Of a stretch of 38,790 bases of DNA, positions 33,302-38,790 are shown piece after piece. This stretch comes from Rugamonas sp. (lineage in GTDB: Bacteria > Pseudomonadota > Gammaproteobacteria > Burkholderiales > Burkholderiaceae_D). The notes beneath the pieces are model-generated. The model searched no databases. It saw nothing but the letters and a program-made list of their open reading frames with translations, and was not told the DNA's origin. Position 1 is the stretch's first letter, and every line of letters begins with the position of its first letter. Both the position numbers and the translations under genes were made by a program. The stretch is from contig NZ_JANXMI010000296.1 of NCBI RefSeq assembly GCF_025354735.1, positions 1-38,790 on the forward strand, in the 5' to 3' direction.

Positions 33302-34819
33302 ATGAACCGCATATTCAACTCACGCAGCGGCTTTAGCAGCGCCGCCGTTTCCGGCCTGATGGCCGTGCTGCTGGTGCTGGCCGGTTGCTCGATGGCGCCG
33401 ACCTACAACAAGCCCGACGCCGCCGCGCCGGAAGCTTATAAGGAAGCCGCCAACCCGCAGGCGAACAACTGGAAGACGGCGCAGCCGTCGGAGCAGATCG
33501 CACGCGGCGCCTGGTGGTCGGTGTTCGACGACGCCGCCCTGAACGAACTGGAACAGCGCGCGCTGTCGGCCAACCAAAGCCTGAAGGCCGCCGCCGCCCG
33601 CGTGCAGGAAGCGCGCGCCTTCCAGCAGACGGCACGCGCCGGCCTGTTCCCGACGCTCGACGCGGGCCTGGGCGCGCAGCGCGGCCGGCCGTCGCGCGTG
33701 TCGCAAGGCTTGCCGGACGGCGCGCCGCTGCCGATCCAGAACAGCTACAGCGCCGGCGTCACGGCGTCGTATGAAGTCGACCTGTTCGGCCGCGTGGCCG
33801 ACAGCGTCAAGTCGGCCAGCGCGGAAGCGCAGCAAAGCGACGCCCTGCTGCGCTCCGTGCAACTGGCGCTGCAGGCGGACGTGGCGCAGAATTACTTCAC
33901 GCTGCGCGAACTCGATGCTGAACTGGATGTATATACCCGCACCGTGACGCTGCGCGAAGCCGGCCTGAAACTGGTGCAGCGCCGCTTCACCGAAGGCCAG
34001 ATCAGCGAACTCGATGTGGCCCGCGCCGAATCGGAACTGGCCACCGCCCGTTCCGACACGATGACCGTGCAGCGCCTGCGCGCCGCGTCCGAGCATGGCC
34101 TGGCCGTGCTGCTGGGCGAAGCGCCGGCGCGCTTCAGCTTCGCGCCGCATCCGCTGACGGCGGTCGATATCCATATCGCGCCGGGGCTGCCGTCGTCGCT
34201 GCTCGAACGCCGGCCCGACATCGCCGCCGCCGAGCGCAAGATGGCAGCGGCCAACGCCCGCATCGGCGTGGCCAAGTCGGCGTTCTTCCCCTCGCTGACC
34301 CTGACCGGCGCCGGCGGCCTGGCCTCCGGCACGGCCGGCGATTTGTTCAACTGGTCGAGCCGCACCTTCCTGCTCGGGCCTCTGGCGGCGCTGCCGCTGT
34401 TCGATGGCGGCCGCCGCAAGGGCAACCTGGCCAAAGCCCGCGCGCAGTATGAGGAGGAGGTGGCGAACTATCGCCAGCAGGTACTGGTGGCGTTCCAGGA
34501 AGTGGAAGACAATCTGTCGAACCTGCGCATTTTGCAGGGTCAGATGCTGACGCAGGCCGATGCCGTCAAGGCCTCGAACCGCGCCGCCAGCTTGTCCCGC
34601 ACGCAGTACAAGGAAGGCGCCGTCAATTATCTGGACGTGATCGACGCCGAACGCACGGTGCTGCAATCGCAGCGCGCGGCCTTGCAGCTGGCCGGCGCGC
34701 AGGCCGTGTCGACGGTCAACCTGATCCGCGCCCTCGGCGGCGGCTGGGGCGATGCGCCGGCCGCGCAGACGGCAGCGATGCCGACCACGCAAGCAGCGCA
34801 GCAAATAGCACTGCAATAA
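33302..34819 (+). CDS. Outer-membrane channel lipoprotein (NodT/OprN-like)
   Basis: The 505-residue channel has a lipoprotein signal with lipobox LAGC (LLVLAGCSMAPTYNKPD) and two OEP domains (ARGAWWSVFDDAALNELEQ, ASYEVDLFGRVADSVKS, LLERRPDIAAAERKMAAANA and LDVIDAERTVLQSQRAALQ). It completes the tripartite LysR-controlled pump. The C-terminal 20 residues are low-complexity Ala/Gln. It converges with the nucleotidyltransferase-fold gene 48 bases away; no clear terminator was found between them. Confidence 0.95.
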   Translation: MNRIFNSRSGFSSAAVSGLMAVLLVLAGCSMAPTYNKPDAAAPEAYKEAANPQANNWKTAQPSEQIARGAWWSVFDDAALNELEQRALSANQSLKAAAARVQEARAFQQTARAGLFPTLDAGLGAQRGRPSRVSQGLPDGAPLPIQNSYSAGVTASYEVDLFGRVADSVKSASAEAQQSDALLRSVQLALQADVAQNYFTLRELDAELDVYTRTVTLREAGLKLVQRRFTEGQISELDVARAESELATARSDTMTVQRLRAASEHGLAVLLGEAPARFSFAPHPLTAVDIHIAPGLPSSLLERRPDIAAAERKMAAANARIGVAKSAFFPSLTLTGAGGLASGTAGDLFNWSSRTFLLGPLAALPLFDGGRRKGNLAKARAQYEEEVANYRQQVLVAFQEVEDNLSNLRILQGQMLTQADAVKASNRAASLSRTQYKEGAVNYLDVIDAERTVLQSQRAALQLAGAQAVSTVNLIRALGGGWGDAPAAQTAAMPTTQAAQQIALQ

Positions 34820-34867
34820 GCGCAGTAGAAGCTTTACCCGGTGCCTCGCTGGCGCCGGTCTTCGGGG

Positions 34868-35914
34868 TCAGGCGCCGCCGTGGCGCTGCCGGCAAGGAGT
34901 GTTGAACTGGGCCGGCCCCCGATGCACGCGGCTCCGCTGTTCGCGTTCGCCGATACACACGACCGGTATCCGCGCGGGCGGCGCTGCTGCGTGGCGGTCG
35001 CCGTGGTCCGCCGTGATCGCGGGAGGCGGCGGCATGCGCTCCCTGACGACCGCCAATATCATCCTGGCCAGCAGCGCGGCGCCCGCACGTTCGGGCGCCG
35101 TTCTGTTTAACTGATTCGCGATCCTGAATTTTTGCAGCGCGAAGACGCGCGGGTCCAGCGTCACCATCGCCGCCATGTCGCCGTTCAGGCCCAGCACAGG
35201 CTGATGGAATTTCGGGCCGCCGAGCAGATCCCGCAACTCATCCCCTCTCCCGCTGCCGTCCGCGTGGACCAGCACCAGTTCCACTTCCATGCCGCGCCGG
35301 TTGACCGCGAAAATCGCGCCGGCCGCACGGTCGCGCCGCTCGTCGCGCATCGAGAACGTATCGTCGATCTTGCGCAGTAAGGCCAGCAGCGCGATGGCCG
35401 CATCACGGTTGGCGGCGGCCAGTTGCAGCCTGCCGCAGCGCTCGGCCAGCATGGCGCCGTCTCCATCGCCGCGGATACGGATGGCGCCGGCGGCTTCGTA
35501 AGCGTAGGTCGACGCGGCGCCGATCACCGTCAGGTCGGCCGTCAATCCGCCATCGCTGATGGCGTTCAAAATCTGTATCCACAACGTCGGCACATGACCG
35601 ATGCGCAGCGCCTTGTTGACGTGCCGCTGATGCCGCATCGCGTCGGACAGCGCGCGATAGCGCTCGCGCGCGGCCGCTTTGCCGGCGTTGAACCGGGCGT
35701 GCAGCGCCGCCGTCGCGGCGCTCCGTGGGCCGAGGCTGCGCTGGCGTCCGGCGCGGCTGGTCTTAATCAGGTAGTCGGTTTCCTTGACGCGCTTCCAGCG
35801 CATGCTGCCCTGGTGTTCGCGGCGCGCGGCGTCGGCCGCCCGCCATGCCGTGAAAATCGTGCTCGCTTCCCTCATTTGCCGGACAAAGTAATCGGGCAGA
35901 TCGTCGTATCGCAT
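34868..35914 (-). CDS. Nucleotidyltransferase-fold protein (NTP_transf_8 / GSU2403 type)
   Basis: A 348-residue protein starting at an ATG with GGGGA 8 bases upstream. The N-terminal part (DLPDYFVRQMREASTIFTAW, MRWKRVKETDYLIKT) and the centre (LTVIGAASTYAYEAAGAIRI and the DAAIALLALLRKIDDTFSM region) match the GSU2403-type nucleotidyltransferase fold (NTP_transf_8). The last 60 residues are Arg/Pro-rich and unlike that family. Its biochemical role is unknown; related proteins are often found with abortive-infection or toxin systems, but no partner is seen here other than the membrane protein gene 24 bases upstream. Confidence 0.72.
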   Translation of the reverse strand: MRYDDLPDYFVRQMREASTIFTAWRAADAARREHQGSMRWKRVKETDYLIKTSRAGRQRSLGPRSAATAALHARFNAGKAAARERYRALSDAMRHQRHVNKALRIGHVPTLWIQILNAISDGGLTADLTVIGAASTYAYEAAGAIRIRGDGDGAMLAERCGRLQLAAANRDAAIALLALLRKIDDTFSMRDERRDRAAGAIFAVNRRGMEVELVLVHADGSGRGDELRDLLGGPKFHQPVLGLNGDMAAMVTLDPRVFALQKFRIANQLNRTAPERAGAALLARMILAVVRERMPPPPAITADHGDRHAAAPPARIPVVCIGEREQRSRVHRGPAQFNTPCRQRHGGA

Positions 35915-35938
35915 GGTGTGGTCCCCGCTCGACGCGGT

Positions 35939-36202
35939 TTATTTTCGCAGAAGGTAGCGCGGCCAGAACAGCGCCCACCACAGCAGGCGCAAGCCGCCGG
36001 CGAGATCGACGTGGTCCAGCGCCGGCATCGGAAAGGCCATGTTTTTACTGCGCATGACGAACAGGCCGAGGTTGAACCAGACAATCAAACCCAGCTCGAC
36101 ATAGGTGTCGAAAATGTAGTCGAAGATCAGCGGTGCGATCAACACCAGCACTAACGCGGCCACGACGGCGACCATCTGCTGCGGTGAATTTTTGACCATC
36201 AT
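35939..36202 (-). CDS. Small two-TM membrane protein
   Basis: The 87-residue protein begins MMVKNSPQQMVAVVAALVL and has two hydrophobic segments (about 9-33 and 37-50), followed by a short, partly charged C-terminal part (RLLWWALFWPRYLLRK) that may be a third membrane-contacting helix. No family recognised. It is followed by the nucleotidyltransferase-fold gene after 24 bases, so they probably form an operon. The ribosome-binding site is weak. Confidence 0.65.
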   Translation of the reverse strand: MMVKNSPQQMVAVVAALVLVLIAPLIFDYIFDTYVELGLIVWFNLGLFVMRSKNMAFPMPALDHVDLAGGLRLLWWALFWPRYLLRK

Positions 36203-36494
36203 CGGTGTTCTGCCATCACGAAATCGGGACCACCAGCTTAGCGATGATCGTCAAAAAACTTCGTAAAAAAGCCGGCCGGCAGCGTAAAAAATTCGTAAAA
36301 AAAATGGACGGATTTGTTAAAGACGGTCCGCACGCCAAGCGGCTGAGCGCTGAGCCCCCCATGCGAATAGCGGGCTTTTTTGGGCAGCGGGCGCCCTTTA
36401 TTACGGACTATTATGTCCGATATGTTTGGAAACCACACACGTTTATCTCCGCGATGTTCTTCCCTATACTCGCTGCAAAAGAAAGGAAGGGCCC
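36203..36494. other. Spacer with A-runs, weak terminator and dyad
   Basis: This stretch has repeated CGTAAAAAA words (36260-36302), unlike its surroundings. A weak terminator-like stem AGCCC (36353-36357) / GGGCT (36372-36376) is followed by a T run to 36381. CGGAC-TATTAT-GTCCG (36404-36419) is a 5-bp dyad upstream of the transposase-like gene and might be its operator. Confidence 0.4.
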
Positions 36495-36929
36495 ATGGAA
36501 CATACGGAACATTCGGAAAATGCAGCTATTTTCTTAAGCGACGAGCAATGGCAGCGCATACAACCGCTGATACATCGCCATCCCCGCCTGGGCGGCAGCG
36601 CCGGCGGCGACCAGCGCCTGTTTGTCGAGGCCGTGCTATGCCATCTGCGCACCGGCACGCCGTGGCGCGACCTGCCCGTTCGCTACGGCGCGTGGAACAG
36701 TATTTATGTCCGCTTCAAACGCTGGGACAACAAAAAGGTATGGCACCGGATTTTCCAGGCACTCAGCGGCGACGGCGATTTTCAGCAGGCCCATCTGAAT
36801 AGCGAAGTCGTCGAGCTGCACCGCAAATCGGCCGACATCGGCATGTATGAAAGCAGTCGCGTGCTCGACTTGCTGCACGAGTTGCGCGCCATCGCCCCCG
36901 CCGCGCCAGGGAGCGCCGGCCCGGCTTGA
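36495..36929 (+). CDS. Truncated IS5-type (DUF4096) transposase-like protein, possibly domesticated
   Basis: The 144-residue protein starts at an ATG after AGGAAGG. Residues 14-95 match the N-terminal DNA-binding region of IS5-family transposases (FLSDEQWQRIQPLI, RLFVEAVLCHLRTGTPWRDL, WNSIYVRFKRW). Where the first catalytic Asp is expected (DST motif) it has LNSEVVELHRKSADIG, so the Asp is Asn (N102) and the rest of the DDE domain is absent. The frame is intact, with a good ribosome-binding site and a distinct helical end (SSRVLDLLHELRAI). No terminal inverted repeats or second transposase frame were seen, so it is not a mobile element in this state. Confidence 0.72.
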   Translation: MEHTEHSENAAIFLSDEQWQRIQPLIHRHPRLGGSAGGDQRLFVEAVLCHLRTGTPWRDLPVRYGAWNSIYVRFKRWDNKKVWHRIFQALSGDGDFQQAHLNSEVVELHRKSADIGMYESSRVLDLLHELRAIAPAAPGSAGPA

Positions 36930-37035
36930 CGGGCAGCACGCCACCGGCGCGAGCCCGTTCCCGTATGCGCCCCCAGCGACGCGCCCCGCCGCCGGCCGGT
37001 GTACGATAGCCTTTTCAACACCTGAGGCGGTAGCG

Positions 37036-37662
37036 ATGAGCGCTGAGATGCGGGCATGGGTGCGCATGCCATCGGGGAAACGACTCGACCTGCTGGACCC
37101 GACCCCTTTCGACTGGGACGACAGCGATCTGGCGCTGGGCCTGGCCCGGACCTACCGCTGGGGCGGCCATTCGGCGTGGCCCTTGCCGCTGTCGGTGGCG
37201 CAGCATTCGATCACGGTGATGCTGCTGCGGCGCGCGGCGGCCGGCGGCACGTTGGCGCCGCTGGACGAGTTGCGCGAGCTGTTGCACGACGCCGAAGAAG
37301 GCTTGATCGGCTTCGATTGCCTCAGCCCCATCAAGCCCTTTCTGGGCGAACGCTACGAACAACTGACGCTGCGCTTGCAGGACGCGGTCTTCTTGCGCTA
37401 CGGCATACCCCGCTGGTCCGACGCCGACTATCTGCTGCACAAGCAGGCCGACCGCGTCGCCGCCGCCAGCGAGGCCGTGCACGTGGCCGGCTGGTCGGAA
37501 CAAGAAGTGCGGCGCACGCTGAAAATCACCGAACAGCCGCTGAACGCCGATCCGCTGCAAGCCCGCTACGGCGATCCGGCATGGCAGCCGTGGCCGCCGG
37601 CGCTGGCGTATGCGCGCTTTTTGCAGGAACTGAACCGGCTGACCGGGCCGTCTCAACGCTGA
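37036..37662 (+). CDS. HD-domain phosphohydrolase (YfbR-like)
   Basis: A 208-residue HD-superfamily protein. Metal ligands visible are H57 (SVAQHSITV), H84-D85 (LLHDAEEG) and D139 (KQADRVAA). The arrangement with GLARTYRWGGHS at the N-terminus resembles YfbR-type 5'-deoxyribonucleotidases or similar nucleotide hydrolases. It should be a cytosolic metal-dependent phosphohydrolase; the substrate is unproved. The start ATG is preceded by GAGGCGG. Confidence 0.88.
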   Translation: MSAEMRAWVRMPSGKRLDLLDPTPFDWDDSDLALGLARTYRWGGHSAWPLPLSVAQHSITVMLLRRAAAGGTLAPLDELRELLHDAEEGLIGFDCLSPIKPFLGERYEQLTLRLQDAVFLRYGIPRWSDADYLLHKQADRVAAASEAVHVAGWSEQEVRRTLKITEQPLNADPLQARYGDPAWQPWPPALAYARFLQELNRLTGPSQR

Positions 37663-37954
37663 ACCGGCACCGGGCGCCGGGCCGACACACACCATTGAAA
37701 GATATCCACACCAACTGTGGATAACATTGTGCATAACCGGGCCTTGACAGACCGGATCGCCTTTATTGGCGGGCCTCGCTACAAAATGCACAATTCCAAG
37801 GCAAAAAACTTTATTCAATTAAATCAATTACTTATGATTGGTATCGTAGCGGAGCGCGGTCTTTTTTAGGCGGCTGGAAAAATATATTTTTGCCGCGCTC
37901 CAGCATGGCAAAATCCTGTAGGGAATCCTTTGACAAAAGTAACGTAGAGGAATA
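37663..37954. other. Structured intergenic region before the response regulator
   Basis: It contains a dyad resembling two DnaA boxes (37701-37725), an outer inverted repeat GGAGCGCGG (37851-37859) / CCGCGCTCC (37893-37901), and inside it the 14-bp palindrome AAAAATATATTTTT (37878-37891). TTGACA at 37930-37935 with TAATGT at 37953-37958 (17-base spacer) may be a promoter. Confidence 0.45.
37701..37725. repeat. Paired DnaA-box-like dyad, left copy
   Basis: GATATCCACA (37701-37710), a 5-base loop and TGTGGATAAC (37716-37725) face each other. TGTGGATAA is the DnaA-box consensus (TTATCCACA) on the other strand. A near-identical dyad is at 38764-38788. Confidence 0.6.
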
Positions 37955-38062
37955 ATGTCGGTCTTCAGGGTGGGTAATACTATCGCCCTCAGCAAATACC
38001 GGCAGGCGGACAATCAACCGCCTGCTTTTCTGGACTTGCCATGGGATTATGCATGGACGTGA
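37955..38062 (+). CDS. Candidate upstream leader ORF overlapping the response-regulator start
   Basis: The ATG at 37955 follows AGAGGA and opens a 35-codon frame (MSVFRVGNTIALSK then YRQADNQPPAFLDLP) that stops at 38060-38062, inside the start region of the response regulator. The response regulator has no good ribosome-binding site of its own, so the two could be translationally coupled. If TTGACA/TAATGT at 37930-37958 is the promoter, this ATG would lie upstream of the transcript and the ORF would not be used. Confidence 0.35.
   Translation: MSVFRVGNTIALSKYRQADNQPPAFLDLPWDYAWT
38002..38029 (+). promoter_or_regulatory. Terminator-like hairpin directly upstream of the response regulator
   Basis: GCAGGCGG (38002-38009), an 8-base loop, CCGCCTGC (38018-38025) and TTTT (38026-38029). 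A perfect 8-bp stem with a short T run, 11 bases before the ATG at 38041, is positioned to affect transcription or ribosome access in the leader of that gene. Confidence 0.5.
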
Positions 38063-38640
38063 ATGACGACGACAGCACTACCGGTTGGATGATAGAAGAC
38101 GAACTGGCCGAGGCCTCCGCCAACGCCGCCCCCGTGCCCGCGCCGTGGCGGGTCTTGATTGTGGACGACGACGTCGATGTCCACGTGGTGACCAAATTTT
38201 CCCTGAGCAACGCCTGCTTCATGGGCCGCCGCCTGAGCTTCCTGCACGCCTACAGCGGCGAGGAAGCCATCAACGTGCTGCGCAGCACGCCCGATATCGC
38301 GCTGGTCCTGCTGGACGTCATCATGGAAAGCAGCGACGCCGGCCTGCGCGTGGCGCGCCAGATCCGCGACGAGCTGGGCAACAAGCTGATCCGCATCGTG
38401 CTGCGCACCGGCCAGCCGGGCCAGGCGCTGGAACACAGCATCATCCTCGACTACGACATCAACGACTTCTGGTGCAAGACAGACTTAACCACGCGCAAGC
38501 TGTTCACGACCGTCATTTCCTCGCTGCGCGGTTACCACGACCTGTTTGACGCCGACCAGCGAATCGGCGCGCTGCAAGCCGAGCTCGACCGCTTGAAAGC
38601 CGATCTGGCAGCCGCCGCATCCCTTGCGGCCGCAAAATAA
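38041..38640 (+). CDS. Stand-alone response-regulator receiver protein (DUF3369-associated type)
   Basis: The receiver domain (WRVLIVDDDVDVHVVTKFSL, LLDVIMESSDAGLRVARQI with phospho-acceptor about D92, RIVLRTGQPGQALEHSII, YDINDFWCKTDLT) resembles the receiver that precedes DUF3369 and HD-GYP or GGDEF domains. Here the protein ends after about 199 residues with a helical tail (LQAELDRLKADLAAAAS), with no output domain. Starts at 38041 (ATG, no ribosome-binding site) and 38053 (ATG with GGGAT 6 bases before) are both possible. It may act by protein-protein contact. The kinase at 15730 is far away, so pairing is unknown. Confidence 0.82.
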   Translation: MGLCMDVNDDDSTTGWMIEDELAEASANAAPVPAPWRVLIVDDDVDVHVVTKFSLSNACFMGRRLSFLHAYSGEEAINVLRSTPDIALVLLDVIMESSDAGLRVARQIRDELGNKLIRIVLRTGQPGQALEHSIILDYDINDFWCKTDLTTRKLFTTVISSLRGYHDLFDADQRIGALQAELDRLKADLAAAASLAAAK

Positions 38641-38763
38641 CTGGATGGACATACAGTATTCAACTGCCGGCTACTTCGTTCTTCAAGCGCTGTAAACGTC
38701 GCTAAAATGTTGCGCCAACCCCGCCCGAGCACGCTAAGTCATGGATTGTTAAGCACTTTTTAG

Positions 38764-38788
38764 GATATCCACAATGGCTGTGGATATC
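38764..38788. repeat. Paired DnaA-box-like dyad, right copy
   Basis: GATATCCACA (38764-38773), loop ATGGC and TGTGGATATC (38779-38788) form a perfect 10-bp inverted repeat with a 5-base loop, like the left copy at 37701-37725. The window ends two bases later. Confidence 0.65.
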
Positions 38789-38790
38789 TT

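Noticed and set aside
34820..34867. Possible terminator between the efflux channel gene and the convergent nucleotidyltransferase-fold gene
   Set aside because: Only an imperfect GC stem with no T-tract is present.
36244..36537. Plus-strand frame with a Lys/Arg-rich start (MIVKKLRKKAGRQRKKFVKK)
   Set aside because: It arises from A-run repeats, has no ribosome-binding site, crosses a terminator-like stem and runs through the start of the transposase-like gene.
37744..37749. TTGACA as a -35 element
   Set aside because: No acceptable -10 box lies 15-19 bases downstream.

Overview
The window is GC-rich, densely coded bacterial chromosome. Protein types, GC bias and gene style (orphan spore-coat-U protein, DUF4105 protein, MexEF-like efflux operon, 7TMR-DISM hybrid kinase) suggest a betaproteobacterium of the Oxalobacteraceae (Massilia, Duganella or Janthinobacterium type). 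That placement is inferred from recognised protein families, not from a marker gene. I see no rRNA, tRNA, CRISPR array, intact insertion sequence or prophage.

Layout. 1-1511: the 5' part of an NmrA-like NAD(P)-binding gene and an orphan spore-coat-U (Csu pilin-like) gene. 1843-2574: two small, related, uncharacterised genes. 2565-6189 (minus): a copper module with a small unknown protein, a His/Cys-rich CopL-like periplasmic protein, a TolC-like lipoprotein and a Tat-exported multicopper oxidase; the last two overlap by ATGA. 6346-7788: a secreted M28 zinc peptidase.

8121-13520 is the most unusual part. It is an organic-hydroperoxide island: a two-cysteine OhrR-type MarR regulator, two intact ohr genes, and a third ohr copy cut after about 56 codons and fused in frame to a VOC-family gene. 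An Ohr-like N-terminus also sits in front of a Rof-like (Rho-binding) protein. An ATCGCATGCGAT-type palindrome occurs as a tandem pair with a 15-bp repeat distance in front of ohrR, both ohr genes and the VOC fusion, which implies one regulon. Between these genes lie two oxidoreductase genes reduced to their ends by internal deletions, and an SDR gene.

13760-19506: a GNAT acetyltransferase, a Gly-zipper surface protein with a clear terminator, a LysE exporter, a hybrid histidine kinase (7TMR-DISM, HisKA, HATPase, REC, HPt), a small Gly-zipper secreted protein, and a third member of the small family seen at 1843-2574. 19550-25153: full-length Lhr helicase and a DUF4105 membrane protein that looks leaderless. 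25156-26689: a small unknown protein divergent from an epoxide hydrolase. 26727-34819: a LysR regulator divergent from an alpha/beta-hydrolase gene (active-site Ser replaced by Asp) and a MexEF-OprN-like RND efflux operon. 34868-36202: a nucleotidyltransferase-fold protein with a small membrane protein. 36495-38640: a truncated, probably domesticated IS5-type transposase N-domain, an HD-domain hydrolase, and a stand-alone response regulator whose start codon is overlapped by an upstream ORF; the response regulator is flanked by two dyads resembling paired DnaA boxes.
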